Positions 1-9,188 are shown, counted from the stretch's first letter. The stretch: 64,000 bases of DNA from Alloboseaceae bacterium BT-24-1 (GCA_025846845.1 JAOYTL010000002.1:310001-374000), one strand, 5' to 3'. The notes: generated by a model from the letters alone, not told the origin. Made by a program: numbers and translations.

Positions 1-86
1 ACGCCGTCCCGGCTAATTTCTGCGAAAGCGGCGCAGAAACCACAGGAAAGGCCCTGCAGCCTGCGCCGCTCTCGAACAAGGTGCGA

Positions 87-383
87 TCAGGGCGCTGCCG
101 CGCCGCCGATCACCGAGCCGTCATAGGCGTTGAGATCGAGGGTCACCTCGACGCCGCCCTGGGCGCGCCCGGCGATCTCCCAGCGCCAGTCGGCGAGGGC
201 GATTTCCTCGATATGAACGAGGCCGTGTCTGAAGGCGATCGAGCGGGCCTGCGCCTCGCTGATCCTCGGCGCGGTGACGGCCGCCGGGCTATGGGGTTTG
301 CTCTCGGCCCAGGCCGAAGCCGAAGCCTGCCCTGCCAGGCCCACTGCCAGGAGCAGTGCGGCCAGCATGGATAGTCTGGTCAT
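87..383 (-). CDS. Secreted PepSY-domain protein
   Basis: The 98-residue product begins with a signal peptide (MTRLSMLAALLLAVGLAGQA, cleavage probably after ASA). A single PepSY domain fills the rest, from ISEAQARSIA through the WEIAGR strand to the DAYDG-like turn LNAYDGSVIG. PepSY proteins are periplasmic or extracytoplasmic and are thought to inhibit or modulate peptidases, but the partner is not known here. An upstream in-frame ATG at 512 would add 43 residues without a signal peptide. The ATG at 383 is preferred because it puts the signal sequence at the N-terminus. It is transcribed away from thyA with a 244-bp gap that holds nothing I recognise. Confidence 0.75.
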   Translation of the reverse strand: MTRLSMLAALLLAVGLAGQASASAWAESKPHSPAAVTAPRISEAQARSIAFRHGLVHIEEIALADWRWEIAGRAQGGVEVTLDLNAYDGSVIGGAAAP

Positions 384-627
384 GATACGGTCCTCATCGA
401 CCGGGCTTTTGATGGAGCATCGGATCGTTCCGGCAACCGGAAGCCGCCTTAGAGCCTCTAAATCCGATGCTTCAAGCGCAAGCCCGAAGCGCCCCTTCTG
501 TTCATCAGGCATTCAGATTGGGGCGGCCCTGCGGCATTGCAATATCCCCGGTGTTCACGATCCCTGTCATTATCGTGAGAGCTGTGGGAGAAGCTGCGCT
601 GACAGAGCCGGAATCGTGGAGGCGGAA

Positions 628-1530
628 GTGGTCCGCAGGCATCCAGAGCAGCAATATCTCGACCTCGTCGACGAGGTATTGAGCCGCGGCGACGAGAGGA
701 TCGACCGGACCGGTGTCGGCACGCGCTCGATCTTCGGAGCCATGGCCCGCTTCGATCTGTCGGACGGCACGGCGCCGATCCTCACCACCAAGCGCGTCTA
801 CTGGAAGATCGCGGTGAAGGAGATGCTGTGGTTCCTGACCGGCCAGACCAATATCCAGCCGCTGGTCCGCGAGAATGTGCGGATCTGGACCGATTGGCCG
901 CTTGCGACCTATCGCCGCGAGACCGGCGAGGACATCTCGCAGGCGGATTTCGAGCGGCGCATCGCCGAGGATGACGGTTTCGCGGCGCGCTGGGGCGATC
1001 TCGGGCCGGTCTACGGCAAGCAATGGCGGCGCTGGCTCGGCGCCGACGGGCGCGAACACGACCAGATCGCCGACCTCATCAGGACGCTGCGCAACAATCC
1101 GACCAGTCGGCGCATGCTCTTCCATGCCTGGAACGTGCCGGAGCTGAGCTCAATGGCGCTGCCGCCCTGCCACATGGTCTACCAGTATCACGTGACCAGC
1201 GACGGGCGTCTCAACTCGCTGTGCTACCAGCGTTCGGCCGACCTGCTGCTCGGGGTCCCGTTCAACTGGGTCGGCGCGACGGCGCTGCAGCTGATGATCG
1301 CGCAGCAGGCCGGCTTGCAGCCGGGCGACCTCGTCTGGTTCGGCGGCGACGTTCACCTCTACCTCAACCATCTCGAGCAGGCGCAGGGACAGCTTGAGCG
1401 GGAGCCGCGGCTGTTCCCGACCATGCGATTGACCCGCCAGGCCGCCAGTATCGACGACTACCGGATCGAGGATTTCGAAGTGGAGGGCTATTCGCCGCAC
1501 GCCGCCATCAAAGCCGACGTCGCAGTCTGA
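628..1530 (+). CDS. thyA: Thymidylate synthase
   Basis: Converts dUMP and methylene-tetrahydrofolate to dTMP and dihydrofolate in the cytoplasm. The catalytic Cys181 lies in the LPPCHM motif. RRMLFHAWN (phosphate-binding Arg) precedes it, and the CYQRSAD, PFNW and DVHLYLNH folate/dUMP-binding motifs follow. The 300-residue length exceeds E. coli ThyA (264) because of an extra segment around residues 85-120, as in the Lactobacillus-type enzyme. The frame stays open for 118 codons upstream, but GTG 628 is preceded by GGAGG at 618-622 with 5-nt spacing and gives the expected N-terminus (QQYLDLVDEVL). The matching dihydrofolate reductase gene lies 7 kb downstream at 8567 rather than adjacent. Confidence 0.95.
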   Translation: MVRRHPEQQYLDLVDEVLSRGDERIDRTGVGTRSIFGAMARFDLSDGTAPILTTKRVYWKIAVKEMLWFLTGQTNIQPLVRENVRIWTDWPLATYRRETGEDISQADFERRIAEDDGFAARWGDLGPVYGKQWRRWLGADGREHDQIADLIRTLRNNPTSRRMLFHAWNVPELSSMALPPCHMVYQYHVTSDGRLNSLCYQRSADLLLGVPFNWVGATALQLMIAQQAGLQPGDLVWFGGDVHLYLNHLEQAQGQLEREPRLFPTMRLTRQAASIDDYRIEDFEVEGYSPHAAIKADVAV

Positions 1531-1587
1531 CCAAGGCAGCGCCGCCGCCCCAAGGCAGGCAGCGGCATCGGTCGTGCTGGAACGGCG

Positions 1588-2913
1588 TCAGCCGTAGCGT
1601 GCTTCCGACCGCCGATCGATCGCCAGCGCCGCCAGCGTGCAGAGCGCGCCGGAGAGCAGGTAAATGCCGACCCAGGCGAGGCCGAAGGTGCTCGACACCG
1701 TCAGCGCCACCAGAGGGGCAAAGCCTGCGCCGAGCAACCAGGCGAGGTCGGAGGTCAGGGCCGCGCCGGTGTAGCGGTATTGCGTGCCGAAGCTCGAGGC
1801 GACCGCGCCGGCGGTCTGGCCATAGGCGAGGCCGAGCAGCCCGAATCCGATGATCACGTAGATCGTCTGCCCGGCCAGGCTGTCGCCGAAGAGCAGCGGC
1901 GCGACGATGCTCGACAGACTGAACAGCGCGATCATTCCGCCGGAGAGCAGCAGCGTGTTGCGGCGCCCGATCTGGTCGGCGATCAGGCCGGAGGTGACGA
2001 TCGCACCGGCTCCGACCACGCCGCCAGCTGACTGCACCAGTAGGAACTCGGAGACCGAGCGGTCGGTGAAGAGGTTGATCCAGCTGACCGGGAAGATGGT
2101 GACGAGGTGGAAGAGCGCGAAGCTCGCCAGCGGCACGAAGGCGCCGAGGACGATCGTGCGGCCATGAGCGCGGATCAGCTCCGAGACCGGCATCGGCACC
2201 AGTTCGCGCGTTTCCATCAGCTCTGCGAATTCGTGGGTCGCGACCATGCGCAGACGGGCGAACAGCGCGACGACATTGATCGTCAGCGCGACGAAGAAGG
2301 GATAGCGCCAGCCCCAGCCGAGGAAATCCTCCTTCGAGAGCGCGCCCTCGAAATAGGCGAAGAGCCCGGCGGCGAGGATGAAGCCGAAGGGGGCGCCGAG
2401 CTGCGGCAGCATGGTGTACCAGCCGCGCCGGTTGGCGGGGGCGTTCAGCGCCAGCAGCGAGGACAGGCCGTCCCAGGCGCCGCCGAGCGCGATGCCCTGC
2501 AACAGGCGGAAGGCGGCGAGAATGACGCAGGACCAGATGCCGATGGTCGCATAGCCCGGCAGGAAGGCGATGGCCGCGGTCGAGCCGCCGAGCAGGAAGA
2601 GCGCGACGGTGAGCTTGGTCGCCCGGCCGTAGTTGCGGTCGATCGAGAAGAACAGCACGGAGCCGATCGGGCGCGTGACGAAGGCCAGCGCGAAGATGCC
2701 GAAGCTGTAGAGCGTGCCGGTGAGCCGGTCGACGAAGGGGAAGACCAGCTCGGGGAAGACCAGCACGCAGCCGAGGCCGAAGACGAAGAAATCGAAATAT
2801 TCCGACGTCCGCCCGATGATGACGCCGAGCGCGATGTCGGCGGGGCTGACATGGTCGCGCCCGTGCTCGTCCGTCAGGTGCCCCGGTGAATGGCTCGCCG
2901 CGTCAGCGCTCAT
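1588..2913 (-). CDS. MFS transporter, metabolite:H+ symporter type
   Basis: A 441-residue inner-membrane protein with about 12 hydrophobic segments. The first cytoplasmic loop (RPIGSVLFFSIDRNYGR) and the RLLQGIALGGAWDG segment match the metabolite:H+ symporter group of the major facilitator superfamily (ProP/ShiA/KgtP-like). IADQIGRRN is the mirrored loop in the second half. The substrate cannot be told from sequence; organic acids or osmolytes are usual. The start at 2913 (MSADAAS) is chosen over the ATG at 3006 because the extra 31 residues are Pro/Arg-rich and unlike the family. It is divergent from cyoA, and the shared 183-bp gap must hold both promoters. Confidence 0.85.
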   Translation of the reverse strand: MSADAASHSPGHLTDEHGRDHVSPADIALGVIIGRTSEYFDFFVFGLGCVLVFPELVFPFVDRLTGTLYSFGIFALAFVTRPIGSVLFFSIDRNYGRATKLTVALFLLGGSTAAIAFLPGYATIGIWSCVILAAFRLLQGIALGGAWDGLSSLLALNAPANRRGWYTMLPQLGAPFGFILAAGLFAYFEGALSKEDFLGWGWRYPFFVALTINVVALFARLRMVATHEFAELMETRELVPMPVSELIRAHGRTIVLGAFVPLASFALFHLVTIFPVSWINLFTDRSVSEFLLVQSAGGVVGAGAIVTSGLIADQIGRRNTLLLSGGMIALFSLSSIVAPLLFGDSLAGQTIYVIIGFGLLGLAYGQTAGAVASSFGTQYRYTGAALTSDLAWLLGAGFAPLVALTVSSTFGLAWVGIYLLSGALCTLAALAIDRRSEARYG

Positions 2914-3096
2914 GACCGCGAATTCCCAAGTTGGCGGGCGCGCCGGAGAACCGGGCTTGCCCGCACCTCGTGCAAATGGATACGGTGGATAGAAGCGACC
3001 CGTCAAACTGCCGCAATGAGACAGATTGTCTTATGTGCGGTGCGAAAGAATGGACATAGACAACGGCTGTTCCCCGATAGGGAGGTCTTAAGTCTC

Positions 3097-4179
3097 TTGC
3101 GGATCTTTCGACTTTTAACGGCTCTACCGATCGTCGCCCTGCTTGGCGGGTGCCAGATGGTGCTTCTCTCGCCATCGGGCGATGTTGCACTGCAGCAGCG
3201 CAATCTCATGCTCGCCTCCGTCGCGCTGATGCTGCTCGTCATCATCCCGGTGATGGCGCTGACGATCTTCTTCGCATGGCGCTACCGCGCCTCGGCCAAG
3301 GCGACCTATCATCCGGATTGGAACCATTCGCTGCCGCTCGAGGTGGTGATCTGGTCGGTGCCGCTGCTGATCATCGTCGTGCTCGGCGCGATGACCTGGA
3401 TGGGTACGCACCTGCTCGATCCCTATCGCCCGCTCAACCGCATCGCCGCCGGCAAGCCGATGGTCGAGGCGAAGGCGGGTGGCAATGGGGTCAGGAAGCA
3501 GCCCATGGTCATCCAGGTCGTGGCGCTCGACTGGAAATGGCTCTTCCTCTACCCGGCGCAGGGTATCGCCTCGCTCAACGAGGTGGTGGCACCGGTCGAC
3601 CAGCCGATCGAGTTCCGCATCACCTCGTCCTCGGTGATGAACTCGCTCTTCATCCCGGCGCTCGCCGGCCAGATCTACGCCATGCCGGGCATGCAGACGA
3701 AGCTCAACGCCGTGATCAACCGCCCCGGCGACTTCGAGGGCTTCTCGGCCAACTACAGCGGCGCCGGCTTCTCCGACATGCGCTTCCGCTTCCGCGGCGT
3801 CGACGACAAGGCGTTCGGCGAGTGGGTGCAGGGCGCGATCCGCGGCGGCAGCACGCTCGGGCGCGACGAATATCTCGTGCTGGAACGGCCGAGCGAGCGC
3901 GAGCCGGTCCGCTATTTCCGCGACATTCCGTCGGATCTCTTCACCGCCATCCTCAACATGTGCGTCGACCGCGCCAAGATGTGCATGCGCGACATGATGG
4001 CGATGGACGCCAAGGGCGGCGGCGGCAAGGAGGGTATCCATACCGTCGTCGCGCTCGAATACGACAAGAGCGTGCGCCGTGGCGGGCAGCCGCTGCCGCC
4101 GCGACCTTTCGTGACGGCGATCTGCACGCCGACCGACGTCTATGGCGCCGCGGGCATGTCCGCCCGCGCCGTCAACTGA
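3097..4179 (+). CDS. cyoA: Cytochrome bo3 ubiquinol oxidase subunit II
   Basis: Subunit II of the quinol-oxidising terminal oxidase. It lacks the CuA ligands of cytochrome c oxidases, as expected for CyoA. The N-terminus is a lipoprotein signal (LPIVALLGG-C, Cys19), followed by two membrane helices (about residues 35-57 and 75-97) and a periplasmic cupredoxin domain with DWKWLFLYP, SSSVMNSLFIP and IYAMPGMQT. I place the start at TTG 3097 because it puts the lipobox at the usual distance and follows GGGAGG (3080-3085). An in-frame ATG at 3016 would add 27 residues before the signal. A small inverted repeat AGACA-GAT-TGTCT sits at 3019-3031 upstream. First gene of cyoABCD, 360 residues. Confidence 0.93.
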   Translation: MRIFRLLTALPIVALLGGCQMVLLSPSGDVALQQRNLMLASVALMLLVIIPVMALTIFFAWRYRASAKATYHPDWNHSLPLEVVIWSVPLLIIVVLGAMTWMGTHLLDPYRPLNRIAAGKPMVEAKAGGNGVRKQPMVIQVVALDWKWLFLYPAQGIASLNEVVAPVDQPIEFRITSSSVMNSLFIPALAGQIYAMPGMQTKLNAVINRPGDFEGFSANYSGAGFSDMRFRFRGVDDKAFGEWVQGAIRGGSTLGRDEYLVLERPSEREPVRYFRDIPSDLFTAILNMCVDRAKMCMRDMMAMDAKGGGGKEGIHTVVALEYDKSVRRGGQPLPPRPFVTAICTPTDVYGAAGMSARAVN

Positions 4180-4204
4180 GCCGCATCCGCGAGCCGAGGG
4201 AAGC

Positions 4205-6205
4205 ATGACCTCCTATCCCGACTGGTGGAAGCTCATCTTCGGTCGCTTCACCTTAGAGGCGATCCCCTATCACGAGCCGATTCTGATCGCGACCTTCGCG
4301 GCCGTTTTGCTCGGCGGGCTCGCGCTTGTCGCGCTGATCAGCCGGTTCAAGCTCTGGGGCTATCTCTGGCACGAGTGGTTCACCAGCGTGGACCACAAGA
4401 AGATCGGGATCATGTACATGATCCTCGGCGTCATCATGCTGCTGCGCGGCTTTGCCGATGCGCTGATGATGCGCGGCCAGCAGGCGATCGCCTTCGCCGG
4501 CAATGAGGGTTATCTGCCGCCGCACCATTACGACCAGATCTTCACCGCCCATGGCGTGATCATGATCTTCTTCGTTGCGATGCCCTTCGTCACCGGGCTG
4601 ATGAACTATGTCGTGCCGCTGCAGATCGGCGCGCGCGACGTCGCCTTCCCCTTCCTCAACAATTTCAGCTTCTGGATGACGGTCGGCGGCGCCGTGCTGG
4701 TGATGGCCTCGCTCTTCATCGGCGAGTTCGCCAAGGTCGGCTGGCTCGCCTATCCGCCGCTGTCGGGGGCCGCCTACTCGCCCGGGGTGGGCATGGATTA
4801 CTACCTCTGGGCGCTGCAGATCGCGGGCATCGGCACGACGCTATCGGGCGTCAACCTGATCGCGACCATCGTCAAGATGCGCGCGCCCGGCATGGACCTG
4901 ATGAAGATGCCGATCTTCACCTGGACGTCGCTGTGCACCAACGTGCTGATCGTCGCGACCTTCCCGATCCTGGCGGCAACGCTCGCGCTTTTGACGCTCG
5001 ACCGCTATGTCGGCACCAACTTCTTCACGAACGATCTCGGCGGCAACCCGATGATGTACGTGAACCTGATCTGGATCTGGGGCCACCCGGAGGTCTACAT
5101 TCTGATCCTGCCGCTCTTCGGCGTCTATTCTGAAGTTGCCTCGACCTTCTGCGGCAAGCGCCTCTTCGGCTACGCCTCGATGGTCTATGCCACGGTGGTC
5201 ATCACCATCCTGTCCTACCTGGTCTGGCTGCATCATTTCTTCACGATGGGCTCGGGCGCCAGCGTGAACTCCTTCTTCGGCATCACGACGATGATCATCT
5301 CGATCCCGACGGGCGCGAAGATCTTCAACTGGCTGTTCACGATGTATCGCGGCCGCATCCGCTTCGAATTGCCGATGATGTGGCTCCTCGCCTTCATGAT
5401 CACCTTCGTCATCGGCGGCATGACCGGCGTCATGCTGGCGGTGCCGCCGGCCGATTTCGTGCTGCACAACAGCCTGTTCCTGATCGCCCATTTCCATAAC
5501 GTCATCATCGGCGGCGTGGTCTTCGGGGTCTTCGCCGGCATCGCCTATTGGTTCCCCAAGGCCTTCGGCTTCAAGCTCGACCCGTTCTGGGGCCATCTCT
5601 CCTTCTGGTTCTGGGTGATCGGCTTCTACGTCGCCTTCATGCCGCTCTACATCCTCGGCCTGATGGGCGTGACGCGGCGCCTCAGCCGCTTCGAGGATCC
5701 CTCGCTGCAGATCTGGTTCGTGATCGCGGCGTTCGGCGCAGTACTGATCGCGCTCGGCATCCTGTGCTTCCTGATCCAGATCGGCGTCAGCATCCTACGC
5801 CGCGAGCAATTGCGCGATACGACCGGCGACCCATGGGACGGGCGCACGCTGGAATGGTCGACCTCCTCGCCGCCGCCGGCCTACAACTTCGCCTTCACGC
5901 CGATCGCGCACGATCTCGATGCGTGGGCCGACATGAAGAAGCGCGGCTACCAGCGCCCGCTCACGGGCTATCGGCCGATCCACATGCCGAGGAATACCGG
6001 CGCCGGCCTGATCATCGCCGGACTGGCGACGATCTGCGGCTTCGCACTGATCTGGTATATCTGGTGGCTGGCGGCGCTCTCCTTCGTCAGCGTGATTGCG
6101 GCCGTGATCATCCACACCTTCAACTACGACCGCGACTTCCACATTCCGGCCGATGAGGTCGTGCAGGCGGAAGATGCGCGCACCCAGCTTCTGGGCCGGG
6201 CCTGA
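4205..6205 (+). CDS. cyoB: Cytochrome bo3 ubiquinol oxidase subunit I
   Basis: Catalytic, proton-pumping heme-copper subunit of 666 residues (E. coli CyoB is 663). All metal ligands are visible: His116 and His431 for low-spin heme b, His429 for heme o3, and His294 (GHPEVY), His343 and His344 (WLHHFF) for CuB. Tyr298 is placed to cross-link to His294. About 15 membrane helices are predicted. A good ribosome site (GAGGGAA) precedes ATG 4205, 25 nt after cyoA. It accepts electrons from ubiquinol and reduces O2 to water. Confidence is near certain from motif completeness and operon context. Confidence 0.98.
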   Translation: MTSYPDWWKLIFGRFTLEAIPYHEPILIATFAAVLLGGLALVALISRFKLWGYLWHEWFTSVDHKKIGIMYMILGVIMLLRGFADALMMRGQQAIAFAGNEGYLPPHHYDQIFTAHGVIMIFFVAMPFVTGLMNYVVPLQIGARDVAFPFLNNFSFWMTVGGAVLVMASLFIGEFAKVGWLAYPPLSGAAYSPGVGMDYYLWALQIAGIGTTLSGVNLIATIVKMRAPGMDLMKMPIFTWTSLCTNVLIVATFPILAATLALLTLDRYVGTNFFTNDLGGNPMMYVNLIWIWGHPEVYILILPLFGVYSEVASTFCGKRLFGYASMVYATVVITILSYLVWLHHFFTMGSGASVNSFFGITTMIISIPTGAKIFNWLFTMYRGRIRFELPMMWLLAFMITFVIGGMTGVMLAVPPADFVLHNSLFLIAHFHNVIIGGVVFGVFAGIAYWFPKAFGFKLDPFWGHLSFWFWVIGFYVAFMPLYILGLMGVTRRLSRFEDPSLQIWFVIAAFGAVLIALGILCFLIQIGVSILRREQLRDTTGDPWDGRTLEWSTSSPPPAYNFAFTPIAHDLDAWADMKKRGYQRPLTGYRPIHMPRNTGAGLIIAGLATICGFALIWYIWWLAALSFVSVIAAVIIHTFNYDRDFHIPADEVVQAEDARTQLLGRA

Positions 6206-6211
6206 GGGGCG

Positions 6212-6844
6212 ATGATGGCTAAGGCGACAGCTCAGACCGCGGACGGCGTTCCGGCGTTCTACGTCACCGAGGAAGAGCACGCCCACCCCGGCGGCTCGAC
6301 CATGCTCGGCTTCTGGCTCTATCTGATGAGCGACTGCCTGGTCTTCGCAGTCCTCTTCGCGACCTATGGCGTGCTCGGGCGCAATTATGCTGCAGGGCCG
6401 TCCGGCGCCGACCTGTTCGACCTGAAGCTGGTGGCGGTCAACACCGCCATGCTGCTGTTCTCCTCGATCACCTATGGCTTTGCCATGCTGGCGATGGACA
6501 AGGGCCGGCAGGCGGCGGTGCAGGGCTGGCTCGCGGTCACGGCACTGTTCGGTCTCGCCTTCCTCGGGATCGAGCTCTACGAGTTCGCTCACCTGATCCA
6601 TGAAGGCGCGACGCCGATGCGCAGCGCCTTCCTGTCGTCCTTCTTCACGCTGGTCGGCACGCACGGGCTGCACGTCACCTTCGGCCTGATCTGGCTGGCG
6701 GTGCTGATGACGCAGGTGTCGAAGCATGGGCTGATCGCGGCCAACCGGCGCCGGCTCATGTGCCTCTCGATGTTCTGGCACTTCCTCGACGTCGTCTGGA
6801 TCGGCGTCTTCACCTTCGTCTACCTGATGGGCGTGCTGAAATGA
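6212..6844 (+). CDS. cyoC: Cytochrome bo3 ubiquinol oxidase subunit III
   Basis: A 210-residue integral membrane protein with five helices, the usual CyoC size and fold. It includes the conserved SDCLVFAVLFATY, the acidic FLGIELYEF helix and FFTLVGTHGLHVTFGL. Subunit III stabilises the catalytic core and does not carry redox centres. The start is ATG 6212 or the immediately following ATG 6215, with GAGGGGCG just upstream. It lies 6 nt after cyoB and its stop overlaps the cyoD start (ATGA), which suggests translational coupling. Confidence 0.96.
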   Translation: MMAKATAQTADGVPAFYVTEEEHAHPGGSTMLGFWLYLMSDCLVFAVLFATYGVLGRNYAAGPSGADLFDLKLVAVNTAMLLFSSITYGFAMLAMDKGRQAAVQGWLAVTALFGLAFLGIELYEFAHLIHEGATPMRSAFLSSFFTLVGTHGLHVTFGLIWLAVLMTQVSKHGLIAANRRRLMCLSMFWHFLDVVWIGVFTFVYLMGVLK

Positions 6845-7218
6845 GCCAGAACCACGCCGAGGTCCATGACAACCACCAGGGCGGGCACGACTCCCATGGC
6901 GCGGCGCATGGCAGCCTGCGCGGCTACGTCACCGGCTTCCTGCTCTCCGTCGTCCTGACCGCGATCCCGTTCTGGCTCGTCATGAACGACGTGCTGGCGA
7001 ATTCGACGCTGACGGCGATCGTGATCATGCTTTTCGCGGCGGTGCAGATCGTCGTCCACATGGTCTATTTCCTCCATATGAGCGGCCGCTCCGAAGGGGG
7101 CTGGACGATGATGGCGCTGATCTTCACGATCATCATCGTGGCGATCGCGCTCACGGGCTCGCTCTGGGTGATGTTCCACCTCAACGCCAACATGATGCCC
7201 GACCTGCACAAGATGTGA
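6841..7218 (+). CDS. cyoD: Cytochrome bo3 ubiquinol oxidase subunit IV
   Basis: A 125-residue protein with a His-rich hydrophilic N-terminus (HAEVHDNHQGGHDSHGAAHG) and three membrane helices, including VQIVVHMVYFLHM, typical of the CyoD/cytochrome o ubiquinol oxidase subunit IV family. It helps assemble the CuB site of subunit I. The His-rich head is longer than in E. coli (109 residues) and could hold metal transiently during assembly, which is inference. It overlaps cyoC by 4 nt. No cyoE (heme O synthase) follows; that gene must lie elsewhere. Confidence 0.95.
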   Translation: MSQNHAEVHDNHQGGHDSHGAAHGSLRGYVTGFLLSVVLTAIPFWLVMNDVLANSTLTAIVIMLFAAVQIVVHMVYFLHMSGRSEGGWTMMALIFTIIIVAIALTGSLWVMFHLNANMMPDLHKM

Positions 7219-7228
7219 GGCAAGACCC

Positions 7229-7975
7229 GTGTCGTCGGGCGTGGAGAGGCGACGACATGGCGGCGTCGCCCGGGCGATCTTCATCGCCGGACTCGGCCTG
7301 GCCACGCTGGTCTTCGCCGGCCTCGGCATCTGGCAGATTCAGCGGTTGAGCTGGAAGCTCGACCTGATCGATCGTGTCGAGCTGCGCCTCAAGGCTCCAC
7401 CCGTTGCTGCACCAGGGCCGACGCAATGGGATGGCGTCACCGTCGCAGCGGACGAATATCGCCGCGTCGCCCTGCAAGGGCGCTATCTCGACGCACCAGA
7501 GACGTTGACGATGGCGGTGACGGAGCATGGCCCCGGTTTCTGGGTGCTGGCGCCGTTCCGGACGGATGCCGGCTTCACAGCGCTCGTCAATCGCGGCTTC
7601 GTGCCAGAGGGACAGCGGGCCGTCGCGGAACGTCGCAAGGTTGCCGGCGGAGAGGCGAGGGTGGTCGGGCTGCTGCGGCTCACCGAGCCGGATGGCGGTT
7701 TCCTGCGCGCCAACGATGCCACTGCAGGCCGCTGGTATTCGCGCGACGTGGCGGCGATTGCGCAGACGCGCGGGCTCGGCCAGATCGCGCCCTATTTCGT
7801 CGACGCCGATGCGGCCACGGAGCCCGGCCCCCTGCCGCAGGGCGGCATGACCCAGGTCGGCTTCCGCAACACGCATCTGGTCTATGCGCTGATCTGGTTC
7901 TGCCTGGCGCTGATGAGTGTGGGGGCTGCAGGCTATCTGATCAGGGGCATGCCGGAGGAGCCGCCCGAGGCCTGA
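7229..7975 (+). CDS. SURF1 family oxidase assembly protein
   Basis: A 248-residue SURF1 protein with one membrane helix near each end (about residues 15-36 and 216-238) and a periplasmic domain between them. Family marks are LGIWQIQRL at the first helix, the ALQGRY turn, VNRGFVP and the NTHLVYALIWF helix. SURF1 proteins help insert heme into subunit I of heme-copper oxidases. It starts at GTG 7229, 10 nt after cyoD with GAGG at 7216-7219, so it is the fifth gene of the cyo operon. That points to a role in maturing the bo3 oxidase rather than an aa3 enzyme. Confidence 0.9.
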   Translation: MSSGVERRRHGGVARAIFIAGLGLATLVFAGLGIWQIQRLSWKLDLIDRVELRLKAPPVAAPGPTQWDGVTVAADEYRRVALQGRYLDAPETLTMAVTEHGPGFWVLAPFRTDAGFTALVNRGFVPEGQRAVAERRKVAGGEARVVGLLRLTEPDGGFLRANDATAGRWYSRDVAAIAQTRGLGQIAPYFVDADAATEPGPLPQGGMTQVGFRNTHLVYALIWFCLALMSVGAAGYLIRGMPEEPPEA

Positions 7976-8079
7976 CGGGATGCGCGAGCCCATGTGCGCG
8001 GGTTCCGGTCATGATGTAAGCGTGCTGCGTTGTTCGCGCCGATTCCATCGACCGCGCCGCTAATATTTGGAGATGCCGT

Positions 8080-8562
8080 ATGACGCTGACGATCCGCCCC
8101 GTCAGGCCCGATGAGGCCGGGCTCGTGCTCGGCTTCGTGCGCGAGCTCGCGGAATACGAGAAGCTGCTGCACGAAGTCGAGGCTGATGAGGCCGACATGG
8201 CGACCGCCCTGTTCGGCCCAGAGCCGAAGGTGTTCTGCGACATTGCCGAATGGGACGGCGCTCCGGCCGGCTTCGCGATCTGGTTCTACACCTATTCGAC
8301 CTTCACCGGCCGGCATGGCATCTGGCTCGAGGACCTCTATGTCCGGCCCGAGCATCGCGGCCGCGGCATCGGCAAGGCGCTGATGGCGCGTCTGGCGAAG
8401 CGCTGCGTCGACGAGGGGCTGTCGCGCTTCGCCTGGTGGGTGCTGAACTGGAACGAGCCGTCGCGGGTGTTCTACCGCTCGATCGGCGCGGTGGCGCAGG
8501 ACGAGTGGACGGTGAAGCGGCTTGATGGCGAGGCGCTGCGCAAGCTCGCCGCCGGGAGCTGA
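8080..8562 (+). CDS. GNAT family N-acetyltransferase (SSAT-like)
   Basis: A single GNAT acetyltransferase domain of 160 residues. The acetyl-CoA pyrophosphate loop is RPEHRGRGIGKAL. ELAEYEKL near the N-terminus, FYTYSTFTGRHGIWLEDLYV, and WNEPSRVFYRSIGA match the diamine/spermidine N-acetyltransferase-like group. The acceptor amine is not determined by sequence. It lies 104 nt after the SURF1 gene and 4 nt before folA (stop at 8562, folA GTG at 8567), so it is probably cotranscribed with folA. Confidence 0.85.
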   Translation: MTLTIRPVRPDEAGLVLGFVRELAEYEKLLHEVEADEADMATALFGPEPKVFCDIAEWDGAPAGFAIWFYTYSTFTGRHGIWLEDLYVRPEHRGRGIGKALMARLAKRCVDEGLSRFAWWVLNWNEPSRVFYRSIGAVAQDEWTVKRLDGEALRKLAAGS

Positions 8563-8566
8563 GCCG

Positions 8567-9082
8567 GTGGCGAAGCTTCCCGTCGTCGTGGTCGCAGCGC
8601 TCGCCGAGAACGGCGTGATCGGCCGCGACAACCAGCTGATCTGGCGGCTCAAGACCGACATGCGCCGGTTCCGCGAATTGACCATGGGCTGCCCGATCAT
8701 CATGGGGCGCAAGACCTTCCTGTCGATCGGCAAGCCGTTGCCGGGGCGCCAGACCGTCGTGCTCTCGCGCGATCCGGACTTCCAGCCGGAGGGCGTCTAT
8801 GTCGTGCCCTCGCTGGATCAGGCGCTCGCGACGGCGCAGGGGCTCGGCACGGCGATGAGCGCGCGCGCTGTCATCGTCGCCGGCGGCGGCGAGGTCTATG
8901 CTCAGGCGCTGCCGGTCGCCGACCGGCTGGAACTGACCTTCGTCCACGCCCGTCCGGAGGGAGATGCGGTCTTCCCCAGTTTCGACCCCGCGGCCTTCCG
9001 CGAGAGCGCCCGCAGCGAACATCCGGCCGGCGCGGACGACGAGTTTTCCTTCGCGTTCGCGACCCTCGAGCGGGCCTCCTGA
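8567..9082 (+). CDS. folA: Dihydrofolate reductase
   Basis: A 171-residue NADPH-dependent reductase that regenerates tetrahydrofolate from the dihydrofolate made by ThyA. Motifs are AALAENGVIGRDNQLIW, the LKTDMRRFRELT helix with substrate-binding Asp, GRKTFLSIGKPLPGR, and GGGEVYAQALP for NADPH. GTG 8567 is preferred over ATG 8522, which would overlap the acetyltransferase gene by 41 nt. GGGAG at 8553-8557 can serve as ribosome site. In many related genomes folA follows thyA closely; here a respiratory cluster separates them. Confidence 0.93.
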   Translation: MAKLPVVVVAALAENGVIGRDNQLIWRLKTDMRRFRELTMGCPIIMGRKTFLSIGKPLPGRQTVVLSRDPDFQPEGVYVVPSLDQALATAQGLGTAMSARAVIVAGGGEVYAQALPVADRLELTFVHARPEGDAVFPSFDPAAFRESARSEHPAGADDEFSFAFATLERAS

Positions 9083-9188
9083 GCCGCCAAAGGGAGAGCT
9101 GCGACGAACGGTCTACGACCAAAGGGGCTTGCGTCGTTGACGAATCCGTGGCCGATGCCCAATTCAACGCGCATTGCGCCGCTTGGCG

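Noticed and set aside
3016..3096. ATG start for cyoA with a 27-residue extension
   Set aside because: It would put a basic, non-hydrophobic stretch before the lipoprotein signal. TTG 3097 has a ribosome site and normal signal length. This is not settled.
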